A DNA stretch of 64,000 nucleotides from Anaeromyxobacter sp. (lineage in GTDB: Bacteria > Myxococcota > Myxococcia > Myxococcales > Anaeromyxobacteraceae): the NCBI GenBank assembly GCA_016718565.1, contig JADKCZ010000005.1, forward strand, positions 558,001 through 622,000, read 5' to 3'. Of the stretch, positions 17,490 through 26,089 are shown one piece after another. Position numbers and translations under genes: made by a program. The notes beneath the pieces are model-generated. The model ran no database searches, had not been told where the DNA came from, and was given only the letters and a program-made list of their open reading frames with translations. Each line of letters begins with the position of its first letter. The first letter of the stretch is position 1.

Positions 17490-17951
17490 TCAGGCCCCGA
17501 CGATCTCGGACCCCGAGACCCAGGCCGCGGCGCCGAAGCCGCCGATGTAGCGCGCCTCCACCGGCGCCAGCGCCCAGAGCTGGAAGCTGAGCTCGAAGTA
17601 GGTGGCCGCGTCCGGGTGGGACGTGAGGTAGTGGGCCCGGGCCCCGGCCTCCTCCACGCCGTCGAGCCGCCGGACCTCGCCGATCAGCGTGGCGCGCTGC
17701 GCCTGCTGCGGATCGCCGGCGGCCTTCTCCAGGAGCAGCAGCGAGGCCCGGCCGTCCTTCACCAGGTTCTTGGTGTGCTGCGCCAGGTGGGAGATCAGCA
17801 GCAGCGGCTCGCCGGTGGGCAGGGCCGCCACCGGCACCAGCGAGCCGTAGGGGAAGCCGGCCGGCTCCAGCCCCAGGGTGGAGAGGAGGCCGTGGCGGGC
17901 CTCCTGCACCAGCGTGCGCACCGCCTCGGCCCGTTCGGAACGACTCGCCAT
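17490..17951 (-). CDS. Pyridoxamine 5'-phosphate oxidase-fold (HugZ-like) protein
   Basis: A 153-residue split-barrel flavin-fold protein. ATG 17951 (MASRSERAEAVRTLVQEARH) is preferred over the in-frame upstream start because family members begin close to this point. The core reads HGLLSTLGLEPAGFPYGSLVPV, then LLLISHLAQHTKNLVKDGRASLLL, typical of HugZ/pyridoxamine-oxidase-like proteins that bind FMN or heme. The C-terminal part has YFELSFQLWALAPVEARYIGGFGAA, where the heme-oxidising HugZ branch has a similar sequence. Whether it oxidises a vitamer, reduces F420/FMN or degrades heme cannot be told from the sequence alone. Confidence 0.8.
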   Translation of the reverse strand: MASRSERAEAVRTLVQEARHGLLSTLGLEPAGFPYGSLVPVAALPTGEPLLLISHLAQHTKNLVKDGRASLLLLEKAAGDPQQAQRATLIGEVRRLDGVEEAGARAHYLTSHPDAATYFELSFQLWALAPVEARYIGGFGAAAWVSGSEIVGA

Positions 17952-18087
17952 CGAAGACCTCCCGCACGCCGCCCTGGCGCGCACCGCCTGTGGATGGAAC
18001 GTGCGCCCCGGCCTCCCTATTCAGTACCCCCGGCGGCCCCGCGGCCCCCGCCCCAGGCAGGCCCGGGTGGCGCGGGCGCCAGGCCGG

Positions 18088-19266
18088 TCACCCGCCGGGC
18101 CGAGGCACCGGTCGGCCGGCCGCGGCCAGCAGCGTCACCCGGGAGCCGGCGCCCAGCGCCAGGCCGTCGCCCCGCGCCTCGGCCCCCTCCAGCGCCACCA
18201 CGTCGCCGCGCAGCAGCGCCTCGAAGCGCCGGTTCCCCTCGCCGACGTGCTTCTCCTGCAGCGCCAGCCCCATGCGCCCCTCCGGGCCGCAGCCCATGTA
18301 GCGGAGGCGACCCTTGCCGGCCAGCGGCTCGGAGACCACGCGGAAGACCCGGCCCGGCGGCGGCTCGGCCCAGCCCTCGCCCGGGGGCGCCAGCACCAGG
18401 TAGCTCATCTTGACCGCCTCCTTGCGCAGCCCGGCCGCCTTGCCCACCTGCGCCACCAGCGGCGGCGGGGCGATGGGGCGCTCGGCGTGGCACCAGTCGG
18501 ACGGCTTCAGGAGCGCCGGGCAGGCGCCGCGGAACAGGCAGGGGGCGCGCACCGCCGCGCCGCCGGCCACCAGGAGATCGCGCACCTCCAGCAGGGCGCG
18601 CGAGGTGTCGCGCAGCGCCGGCTCGATGATCACCAGCGAGCCGCCGGGGGCCAGGAGGGCGCGCGCCTCTTGCAGCAGCGCCGCCCGCCGGGCCGCCTGG
18701 CCCTCCCCGCTCCACAGCTCGTTGAGGACGTGGCCGACCAGGATGGTGTCCGGCGCCTGGCCGCCGGCCACCAGCTCGGCCAGCGGCCGGCCCTGCGTCG
18801 GGTTCCACTCGCGGGTGGCCAGCGGCTCGCCGGAGAGGCGCGCCAGCTCGCGCGCCGCGGCCAGCGCCTGCTTGGCCCGGTCGCCGGCCGTCACCTGCGC
18901 CGCCCCGGCGTCCAGCGCCGCGAAGGCCAGCGGCCCGGGGCCGCTGCCGAGGTCCAGCACGGTGCGCGGGGGGCGCGGCAGCTCGGAGAGCACCCCGCGC
19001 GCCTGCAGGTAGGAGATGGGCCAGTAGAAGAGCAGGTAGGCGCCCAGCAGCCGCTCGTCGTCGAGGTAGCGGGCCCCGACCAGCTCGCGCTCCCGGGTCA
19101 GCCCGCTGGAGAGCCGCGTCACCGCGGCGGCCACCTCGCGCAGCTCGTCGGGCAGCAGCGCGTCGGGCGGCGGGCGCGGACCGGAGCGGCGGCCGCGCCG
19201 GGCGGCGCGCCAGACGGAGAGGAGGCGCGGGATCCAGGCCGCGAGGTCGTCGGCGGGTGAGCGCAC
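18088..19266 (-). CDS. Rsm22-family ribosomal methyltransferase-like protein with Fe-S cysteine motif
   Basis: A 392-residue protein starting at GTG 19266. A class I SAM-binding fold begins with TVLDLGSGPGPLAFAALDAG (about residues 104-123) and is followed by HVLNELWS and the IIEPALRDTS segment, all typical of the Rsm22/METTL17 family. Downstream are the family's cysteines: PCLFRGAC (five-residue spacing), DWCHAERP and RYMGCGPEG. In mitochondrial METTL17 similar cysteines hold a 4Fe-4S cluster. The protein probably acts on the small ribosomal subunit as an assembly factor or methyltransferase; the bacterial role is not established. Confidence 0.82.
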   Translation of the reverse strand: MRSPADDLAAWIPRLLSVWRAARRGRRSGPRPPPDALLPDELREVAAAVTRLSSGLTRERELVGARYLDDERLLGAYLLFYWPISYLQARGVLSELPRPPRTVLDLGSGPGPLAFAALDAGAAQVTAGDRAKQALAAARELARLSGEPLATREWNPTQGRPLAELVAGGQAPDTILVGHVLNELWSGEGQAARRAALLQEARALLAPGGSLVIIEPALRDTSRALLEVRDLLVAGGAAVRAPCLFRGACPALLKPSDWCHAERPIAPPPLVAQVGKAAGLRKEAVKMSYLVLAPPGEGWAEPPPGRVFRVVSEPLAGKGRLRYMGCGPEGRMGLALQEKHVGEGNRRFEALLRGDVVALEGAEARGDGLALGAGSRVTLLAAAGRPVPRPGG

Positions 19267-19364
19267 GGGCAGGTTCTACCACCGGGGAGGTGGCCGGGGG
19301 CGGCGGCGTCCTGGCCCCTCGGCCCGGTCGTCCGATGCAGCCCGGCGTGCGGCCCTATCCCTCC

Positions 19365-19397
19365 TCGGGGCGCGCCAGTTCACACGTGTGAACTGGC
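19365..19397. repeat. Copy 1 of a direct repeat with a palindromic core
   Basis: The motif TCGGGGCGC, four variable bases, then GTTCACACGTGTGAACTG. The core is an exact palindrome, and here the flanks extend it to 24 bp (19374-19397). The same arrangement in the same orientation occurs at 29054-29084. It lies 98 bp outside the Rsm22-like start and just beyond the 3' end of the lipoprotein operon. It may be a protein-binding site, a transcription terminator for the operon (the stem is symmetric but there is no T-run) or the edge of an inserted segment. Confidence 0.7.
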
Positions 19398-19449
19398 CGG
19401 CCCGGTGAGCGCGCTCGCCCGGCTGGTGGCCCGGTGCGACGCCACCGGG

Positions 19450-22400
19450 TCACGGAGAGGGCCAGCGCTCGAAGTAGGTGAGGCGCGGCTCGATGAAGAA
19501 CCCGTAGGGGTTGGTCGCTGGGCTGCGGCGCAGCTCCTCCTCCAGGGCGCAGAAGGTGGTCCCGTCGGCCGAGATCCAGACGGGCTGCCAGCGGCGCAGG
19601 GCCCGCCGCGGATCCCCTGCCGCCGGGAACCTCACCACCTCGATGACCTCCCCGAGGACGGACCAGGTCACGGCGCCCGCCTCGGTGGCCCGGTCCACCG
19701 TGCCGTCCCCGTTGGTGTCGCCGAAGAGGTTCAGGCCCGAGCCGTCGGCGTAGAGCTCCCACCCGAACCAGTAGAGGGACGGCAGCTGCCCATCGACCCA
19801 CAGCTCGGGGATGTCGTTGTTGATCTGGTTCACCCAGTACTCACCGGGATTCGTGGCCACCGCTGCCCCCGCGAGGCTGAGGCCGGGGTCCTTCTTGAAG
19901 GCCAGGTCGAGGCCGCCGTGCATCGCGCCGCCGGGCTCGAGATGGACCGAGAACACCGAGTAGAAGCCGGCCCGCTCCGCCAGGATCCTGACGATCTGCT
20001 GCGCGCCGTCGGCGTAGGTCACCTTCAGGTCACCTGTGGTGATGGTCCAGGTGAGGGCCCTGCCGGACTTGGCGGAGGAGCCAGACCCGTCCGCGGCCAA
20101 GGTCAGGAGGTCGCCGTTGATCCTGGCGGCGAGGGGGGCCAGGCTGGGTCCGCTCACGCCGGCGCTGTAGTAGGCGTTGGTGGCCCAGACCCCCGTGGCG
20201 AGCGCCGCGGTGAAGGGGATGGCGGGGTTGAGCCGCTCCTCCCGGAGCAGGGACTGGTAGGTGAAGTCGTAGGGCGCCGAAGGCGCCACGGTCGCGCCTC
20301 CGACGAGCACCGGCGGCCAGGTGGTGGTCCCTGCGTAGGTCTGCTCGGCCCAGAGCTGGCGCGTCCCCATCAGCACCGGCTGGAACCGGAGCGTGGTGAT
20401 GGTGTCGGTCTGCTGCACCTGGGTGGCGGGGGCGTAGGCCGCCCTCACCTCGGCGGAGAGAGGCAGGGAGGCCACGGGCTGGAAGGAGGTGAAGGTGATC
20501 GGCGCCTGGGTGATGTCTGCCGTGAGCACCCCCTGGACCACCTGCCACGTGAGCGGGTGCAACGCACCGACGTCGAGGTAGCTGCCCGTGCCGTCGGCCG
20601 CCAGCTCGAGCAGGTCACCTCCGCGCGGGAAGTAGCCAGGCGTCGGGGCGTAGGTTGCGTGGTAGGCGCCGCCACCGGAGGGCACGGTGAACGCAGGCAC
20701 CACCTGCGGGTCGGCCAGCAGGGCCGCCCGGGCCTCGTCGAGCGGGGCCGTGCTGCCGGCCGCCGCCGCCACCTGGGCCTGGTAGGACTTCAGCACGGCC
20801 GGATCCGTGGCCAGGAAGAGCCAGTCCTGCCCGGCCGGCGGGGGGTAGAGCGTGGGCTGGTCGATGCTCACCTTCACCGCGGCAGCGATGTCGAGCAGCT
20901 GGGTGCTGGAGACCACCTGCTCGGCCTCCACGATCTGGAGGTCCGTGGTCGGAATGGCGAAGCCGTTGGCCTGGCCGACCGCGCCGTAGCGGGCCAGCGA
21001 CAGCGGTGAGAGGGTCACGCTGGTGGTCTCGGCCTCGGTGATGACGAGCGGCCCGTGCTGGCCGTGCCCCAGCGCGTCGAAGCTCCCGAGGACGCTGAGC
21101 AACATCACCGAGCCCTGGCCCGAAGCCGGATCCCCGACGGCCGTCCCGAACACCACGGCCGACCGATCCACCACGTCGAGGGTGGCCGTGTAGGTGCCAC
21201 TGGCGTTGAGCGTCCCCTCGGCCTGAGTCTGGCCGTACCAGAGCCCGGCCCGGCCACCTGGCAGGGACACCCCGGCCACCTGGCCCGTCACCGTGAGGGT
21301 CTGCGCCATGGTGACGGTCACCGTGGCCGTGGCCGACTGGGCGCCGTCGCTGGCGGTGTAGCTGAAGGAGGCCGTTCCGGTGGCGCCCGCCGAGGGCGGC
21401 GTGAACTGGAGCTTGCCGGCCACCACCGCCACGGAGCCGCTGGTCGGGGTGGTGGCGCTCACCAGGTCGAGGCTGCCGCGCGGGGCGCTGTCGTTGGCCA
21501 AGACGTCGATCAGCACCGGGGCGCCGTTGCGGGCCACGGCCTGATCCGGCAGGGCGGTCGGGGCGCAGGAGGTGAGCTCGCAGGCCGGGCCGCAGCCCGT
21601 GGCCAGGCAGACCTGGCCGCCGGCGCAGACGCTCCCCTGCGCCGGGCAGGTGGCGCTGGCGCCGCCGAAGGCCACGAGCTCGTAGGTGGTGACCTGCGTT
21701 GGAGCAGCGCTGACCGAGGTCTGCCACTTGACCCGACCGACCCCTGGGGCCCACCAGCTCACCAAGGTCGATCCGCCGCTGGAGTTGGTGGTGGTCAGCT
21801 TGAAGGCCTGGAAGGAGCCCAGGGTCGTGACCACGGGCTCGGGCGCGGCGACGGTCACGGTCACGACGCTGTTGCCCGTTCCGCTGCCACCCAGGGTGGA
21901 GGTCCGGGTCTCCACCGCTCCTGGCGTCAAGGTGGCAGGGTAGAACAGGAGCGGCGGCGAGTAGGTCACGGTCGAGAGCACGGTCCCGTTGGCCGCGAGC
22001 GACTGCGACTGGACCACGTAGGCACCCGTCCCGATCCGGACCAGGTCGTTCAGTGAATAGCCGGGCTGGTCGGGCCGGGTCACCTTGCGAGTGAACGTGG
22101 CCCCCGAGGTGGCGACCACCTCGAAGGTGGTCCGGTAGGCGGCGCCGGTCGGCGGCGTGACCTGGTAGGTCATGGTGGCGCCGAGCGCGGTGGAGTCGAA
22201 GGCGTCCGCGGTGCAGCTCCCCGCGCTGCAGGCCCCGCCACCACAGGCCGTACCGTCGGCCACGTTCGCGTGGCTGCAGCCGCTCACCCCGTCGCAGGCG
22301 TCGGCCGTGCAGGCGTTGCCGTCGTCGCAGCTCACCGGCGCGCCCACCACGCAGCTCCCCGCCTGGCAGGTCGAGACCGCCACGCAGGCCGTCGCCGCTC

Positions 22401-22983
22401 CGCACGCCGTGCCGTCGGCCACCGGACCGCTCGCCGCGCAGACCGGCGCCCCGCTGGCGCAGGCCATCGCCCCGGCCTGGCAGGCTGCCAGCCCCTCCGC
22501 GCAGGTCGCCCCTTCCGTGCAGGCCGCCCCCACGAACCCCAGGCTGAAGTGGGTCACCTGCGCCGTCACCCCGCTCGCCGTCACCGTGGCAGGCAGCGCG
22601 TCGTAGCTGTTCTCGCTCCCGGGCTTGGTCCAGTAGACCGCCGCCGTCGCCCCCACCGCCAGCCCCGCCGGCTTCGGCAAGGTCACCGTCACCGGGCTCG
22701 AGAAGGTGGTCCCCGCCGGTCCGAAGCGGTAGCGCGGGTTCCCGCTCGGGCCATTCGTCCCGTCCGCCGCCACCGTGATGGCCCGGTCGCCGGCCAGCGC
22801 GCCGCCCGGGATGGTCACCGCCGCGCCGGTGGAGAGGGTCACCGTGCCGCCCGCGGTGCCTACGGTCCCCGTGCCGTCGGGAGGCGGGGTGGGGGTGCTG
22901 CTTCCTCCACCACCGCCACAGGCGGAGAGGAGGAGCAGCGCGCAGGCCGACACGGACTTCGCTCCGAGCTTGCCCTTCGTCAT
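19450..22983 (-). CDS. Large secreted lipoprotein: ZU5-like, Cys-rich and Ig-like domains
   Basis: A 1177-residue lipoprotein. ATG 22983 is chosen because it directly precedes the signal and lipobox (SACALLLLSAC) followed by a polyglycine tether; the frame stays open upstream without another signal. After the tether come a ZU5-like domain (GGTVTLSTGAAVTIPGGALAG to VTHFSLGFV, about 45-165), a Cys-rich stretch with about twenty cysteines (CDDGNACTADACDGVSGCSH among them), a domain of unknown type, a second short Cys cluster, an Ig/cadherin-like domain (VLIDVLANDSAPRGSLDL) and a long C-terminal region with no recognised motif. It is the third gene of a three-lipoprotein run and should be exposed at the cell surface. 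Confidence 0.8.
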   Translation of the reverse strand: MTKGKLGAKSVSACALLLLSACGGGGGSSTPTPPPDGTGTVGTAGGTVTLSTGAAVTIPGGALAGDRAITVAADGTNGPSGNPRYRFGPAGTTFSSPVTVTLPKPAGLAVGATAAVYWTKPGSENSYDALPATVTASGVTAQVTHFSLGFVGAACTEGATCAEGLAACQAGAMACASGAPVCAASGPVADGTACGAATACVAVSTCQAGSCVVGAPVSCDDGNACTADACDGVSGCSHANVADGTACGGGACSAGSCTADAFDSTALGATMTYQVTPPTGAAYRTTFEVVATSGATFTRKVTRPDQPGYSLNDLVRIGTGAYVVQSQSLAANGTVLSTVTYSPPLLFYPATLTPGAVETRTSTLGGSGTGNSVVTVTVAAPEPVVTTLGSFQAFKLTTTNSSGGSTLVSWWAPGVGRVKWQTSVSAAPTQVTTYELVAFGGASATCPAQGSVCAGGQVCLATGCGPACELTSCAPTALPDQAVARNGAPVLIDVLANDSAPRGSLDLVSATTPTSGSVAVVAGKLQFTPPSAGATGTASFSYTASDGAQSATATVTVTMAQTLTVTGQVAGVSLPGGRAGLWYGQTQAEGTLNASGTYTATLDVVDRSAVVFGTAVGDPASGQGSVMLLSVLGSFDALGHGQHGPLVITEAETTSVTLSPLSLARYGAVGQANGFAIPTTDLQIVEAEQVVSSTQLLDIAAAVKVSIDQPTLYPPPAGQDWLFLATDPAVLKSYQAQVAAAAGSTAPLDEARAALLADPQVVPAFTVPSGGGAYHATYAPTPGYFPRGGDLLELAADGTGSYLDVGALHPLTWQVVQGVLTADITQAPITFTSFQPVASLPLSAEVRAAYAPATQVQQTDTITTLRFQPVLMGTRQLWAEQTYAGTTTWPPVLVGGATVAPSAPYDFTYQSLLREERLNPAIPFTAALATGVWATNAYYSAGVSGPSLAPLAARINGDLLTLAADGSGSSAKSGRALTWTITTGDLKVTYADGAQQIVRILAERAGFYSVFSVHLEPGGAMHGGLDLAFKKDPGLSLAGAAVATNPGEYWVNQINNDIPELWVDGQLPSLYWFGWELYADGSGLNLFGDTNGDGTVDRATEAGAVTWSVLGEVIEVVRFPAAGDPRRALRRWQPVWISADGTTFCALEEELRRSPATNPYGFFIEPRLTYFERWPSP

Positions 22984-23053
22984 CGCGTTCACTTGGACCT
23001 CAAGTCGTTGCTTCGTGAGGAGGAACCGTGGGAGTCGGATAGGATCGGCCTTG

Positions 23054-26044
23054 TCATGGCAGGCCAGACCACTCACCGGGACGTGCCGCTCCGGTGAAGG
23101 GGATGTAGGGCCGATCGCAGGTGGGGCTGGTGCCCGTCTGGTGGTCGTACCCGAAGTTGACGTCGGTGCAGAAGTGGCCGCCATTCGCCCCGATGCACTT
23201 CGGGAACGGGACCCCGGAGGCCGTAGCACTCCAGGTGCCGACGGCTGAGCCCGGCACGTCGACCTGGCCGGAGTTCGTGGGGTAGGTGAAGTCGACCGTG
23301 AAGGTTCCGCTCATCTGGTCGGCCGTCTGCGCGGACACCGTCCACCGGGCGCCGCGCACCACCGCGCCAACGCCAAAGATGTTCCACTCGTTGAAGAACC
23401 CGGGCTCCGCGGGCACCGCGAAGGAGTCGTTGCGGCAGTAGTGGACGGTCCTGTTGCTGCCGCCGCCGAGGTAGTCCCGCCTGAAGTTCAGGGGCTCATC
23501 CGAATCGGTGCGGAATCCCAGCGTTCCATCGCCATGGAAGGCACCCCCGAAATTGATCGCCGAGTTGCAGTAGAAACCGGAGCCGAGCGATCCAGCCGCA
23601 TCAGGAGCTGAACAGACGGTCATGGTGTAGGACCCGCGCCAGAACTTGGGAGGTGGACCCGCACAGGTCCCATCCGGCTGGCACGTCGCGGGCGCGGTGC
23701 ACGGCGTCACCTCGCAAGCCGTCTTGCAGGTTCCGTCCGGCTGACAGGTCGCAGGCCCGGCGCACGGCGTCACCTCGCAAGCCGTCTTGCAGGTTCCGTC
23801 CGGCTGACAGGTCGCAGGATCGGCGCACGGCGTCACCTCACAGGCCGTCTTGCACGTCCCGTCCGGCTGGCAGGTCGCAGGCCCGGCGCACGGCGTCACT
23901 TCGCAGGCCGTCTTACAACTCCCGTCCGGCTGACAGGTCGCGGCTCCGGCGCACGGCGTCAACTCGCAAGCCTTCTTACAACTCCCGTCCGGCTGACAGG
24001 TCGCGGCTCCGGCACACGGCGTCAACTCGCAGGCGGTCATGCACGTCCCGTCCGGCTGACAGGTCGCGGCACCAGCGCACGGCGTCACCTCGCAGGCGAG
24101 CATGCAGGTGCCTTCAGGCTGACAGAGGTTCGCGCCCTGGCAGGTTCCACAGGTTCCGCCACAGGAGTCCGGGCCGCAGGTCCTGCCGGTGCAGACCGGA
24201 CCACAGCCGAGGGGCAGGGTAGTGGACAGGAAGTTCCGGTTGGAGACGTCGGCGCCCTGGACCACGACCACGTAGGCGATCGGCGTGAACAGGTGACCTG
24301 TCCGGGTCGGAGTCAGCACGTACGTCCCGTCGGCGACCCCCGACAGGACGAAGGCACCGCCGGCATCGGTTGTGACGCCGGACCCGAAGGCGCCGTCCAG
24401 GCTCATGGAGACGCCCGAGGTCGCGGAGCCGGTGACGAAGCCACTCACGGAGTGCAGCGTGGCGCCGGTCCCCGAGGCCACGAAGTCGACACCCGAGACG
24501 TCGCTGGCACCTACCACCACGGTGCGCCTGGCTGGCAAGAAGGAATATCCCGGCTTGGCCGGCGTCACCACGTAGCTGCCGCTCTGGAGCCCACCGAAGG
24601 AGTAGGCCCCGCTCGACGAGCTCTCCACCACCCTGGTCGCGGCTCCCGTCAGCGTCAGCCGGACTCGCGCCAGCGTGGTTCCCGTCACGATCCCGGAGAC
24701 GGAAGGCAGCGCCTGCGTGAGCGGCACCGAAGCGGTGGCGTTCTGGGAGCCGGTGGGCAGCGCGGCGAGCTGCAAGGGAGCCCAGAACTGGCTCCCCGGG
24801 GCCATCGAGGAGACCGACACGCCCTGGAGCGCCGCCAGCCCCGCGAGGTCTCGATAGTCTCTGCCCCCGAGCACCAGGAGGAACTCGACGACCTGGCCTG
24901 GCTGAGCCAGCCCGAGGTACGGCGGCGCCGTCGCCGCCGGCATGGCCGAGAGCATGGTGGTGAAGACGCCGTCCCCCGCTACCCGGTCGCCATTGGTCCC
25001 ATCGTCCACCAGGTCGAGCAGCTTCCAGGCCGTCACGCTCCCCTTCACCGCCACGGTGGAGATCGAGTAGGGCGGGTTGGCAGCGAGCACGGTCTTGGAG
25101 TCCAGCTCGAAGCGGAGATCGACCTCCCCGAGCCGCGAGAAGGCCATGCCGGGCGCCAAGACTGCGCTGGCCGCACCGGGCTGGACCGTGAAGGTACCGT
25201 TTCCACCGCCAGCGCCCTTCCAGAGCCAGCTGCCGGTCGCCCCGTCCACCAGGCCGTACTGATAGACTTGGGCCACCAGGCCCGGCGTGGCGAAGACGGT
25301 TGCCCCGAGGACGGAGTCTCCGGCCACGGCGCCGGAGGGTTCGTGCCCTCCCGCGGCACCGTCCCAAGGCCCGTCATCGTAGAGGAGCGGGAACGGACCT
25401 GCCCAGGAGGGGTCGAGCGTGATGGCCCGGGTCACCGGGTCGTGCCTCATCGAACCCTTCCAGGCCAGCTCGCCTCCCTTCCAGAGTCTGTTGGCGGTGT
25501 CATCCACCCGGAAGTCCACCGCGACCGTGCCGGCTGGCGGCTGGAAACCGGAGGCCGGCGGGAGCCCCACGAACCCCAGGCTGAAGTGACTCACCTGCGC
25601 CGTCACCCCGCTCGCCGTCACCGTGGCCGGCAGCGCGTCGTAGGTGTTCTCGCTCCCGAGCTTGGTCCAGTAGACCGACGCCGCCGTCCCCACCGCCAGC
25701 CCCGCCGGCCTCGGCAGGGTCACCGTCGCCGGGCTCGTGAAGGTGGTCCCGGCCGGGCCGAACCGGTAGCGCGGGTTGCCGTTCGGAGCCGTGGTCCCGT
25801 CCGCCGCCACCGTGATGGTCCGATCACCGGCCAGCGCGCCGGCCGGGATGGTCACCGCCGCGCCGGTGGAGAGGGTCACCGTGCCCCCTGCTACCCCCAC
25901 CGTCCCCGTGCCGTCGGGCGGTGGAGTTGGCGTCGGATCGCTCCCTCCGCCGCCGCAGGCCGAGAGGCCGGCGACGGCGACGGCGACGAGCAGGAGAGCT
26001 CGCATCTTCTTCGACATGACCTTGGTTCCGCGCCTCTCGCTCAT
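23054..26044 (-). CDS. Secreted lipoprotein with ZU5-like domain and 21-residue Cys repeats
   Basis: A 996-residue lipoprotein. ATG 26044 has GAGAGG six bases upstream; ATG 26017, just before the signal (MSKKMRALLLVAVAVAGLSAC), is the alternative. Domains in order: glycine tether; a ZU5-like domain nearly identical to that of the next gene; a domain containing VDFRVDDTANRLWKGGELAW and LYDDGPWDGAAGGHEPSG, of the type called choice-of-anchor in myxobacteria; two carboxypeptidase-regulatory-like beta domains (SGAYSFGGLQSGSYVVTP, GGAFVLSGVADGTYVLTP); seven 21-residue repeats ACEVTPCAGPATCQPDGTC; and a C-terminal domain with four further cysteines. It is the second gene of the lipoprotein run, with 45 and 70 bp gaps to its neighbours. 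Confidence 0.82.
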   Translation of the reverse strand: MSERRGTKVMSKKMRALLLVAVAVAGLSACGGGGSDPTPTPPPDGTGTVGVAGGTVTLSTGAAVTIPAGALAGDRTITVAADGTTAPNGNPRYRFGPAGTTFTSPATVTLPRPAGLAVGTAASVYWTKLGSENTYDALPATVTASGVTAQVSHFSLGFVGLPPASGFQPPAGTVAVDFRVDDTANRLWKGGELAWKGSMRHDPVTRAITLDPSWAGPFPLLYDDGPWDGAAGGHEPSGAVAGDSVLGATVFATPGLVAQVYQYGLVDGATGSWLWKGAGGGNGTFTVQPGAASAVLAPGMAFSRLGEVDLRFELDSKTVLAANPPYSISTVAVKGSVTAWKLLDLVDDGTNGDRVAGDGVFTTMLSAMPAATAPPYLGLAQPGQVVEFLLVLGGRDYRDLAGLAALQGVSVSSMAPGSQFWAPLQLAALPTGSQNATASVPLTQALPSVSGIVTGTTLARVRLTLTGAATRVVESSSSGAYSFGGLQSGSYVVTPAKPGYSFLPARRTVVVGASDVSGVDFVASGTGATLHSVSGFVTGSATSGVSMSLDGAFGSGVTTDAGGAFVLSGVADGTYVLTPTRTGHLFTPIAYVVVVQGADVSNRNFLSTTLPLGCGPVCTGRTCGPDSCGGTCGTCQGANLCQPEGTCMLACEVTPCAGAATCQPDGTCMTACELTPCAGAATCQPDGSCKKACELTPCAGAATCQPDGSCKTACEVTPCAGPATCQPDGTCKTACEVTPCADPATCQPDGTCKTACEVTPCAGPATCQPDGTCKTACEVTPCTAPATCQPDGTCAGPPPKFWRGSYTMTVCSAPDAAGSLGSGFYCNSAINFGGAFHGDGTLGFRTDSDEPLNFRRDYLGGGSNRTVHYCRNDSFAVPAEPGFFNEWNIFGVGAVVRGARWTVSAQTADQMSGTFTVDFTYPTNSGQVDVPGSAVGTWSATASGVPFPKCIGANGGHFCTDVNFGYDHQTGTSPTCDRPYIPFTGAARPGEWSGLP
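23657..24097 (-). repeat. Seven tandem 63-bp repeats coding a Cys-rich motif
   Basis: Seven in-frame units of exactly 63 bp lie back to back inside the lipoprotein gene, each encoding 21 residues of the form A-C-E-[VL]-T-P-C-[AT]-x-[PA]-A-T-C-Q-P-D-G-[TS]-C-x-x with four cysteines. Units differ mainly at the Val/Leu, Gly/Asp/Ala and Lys/Met positions. A degraded half unit (QPEGTCML) precedes the first. The copy number is likely to vary between strains by slippage or unequal recombination. The even cysteine spacing suggests a rod of disulfide-linked units. Confidence 0.9.
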
Positions 26045-26089
26045 GGCTGGCCTCTCGGATTCGGCTTACGCGCGGTGCCGGGGGGCGGA

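Noticed and set aside
23657..24097. CRISPR-like array of 63-bp direct repeats.
   Set aside because: The repeats abut without spacers and encode an in-frame cysteine-rich peptide, so they are coding tandem repeats.
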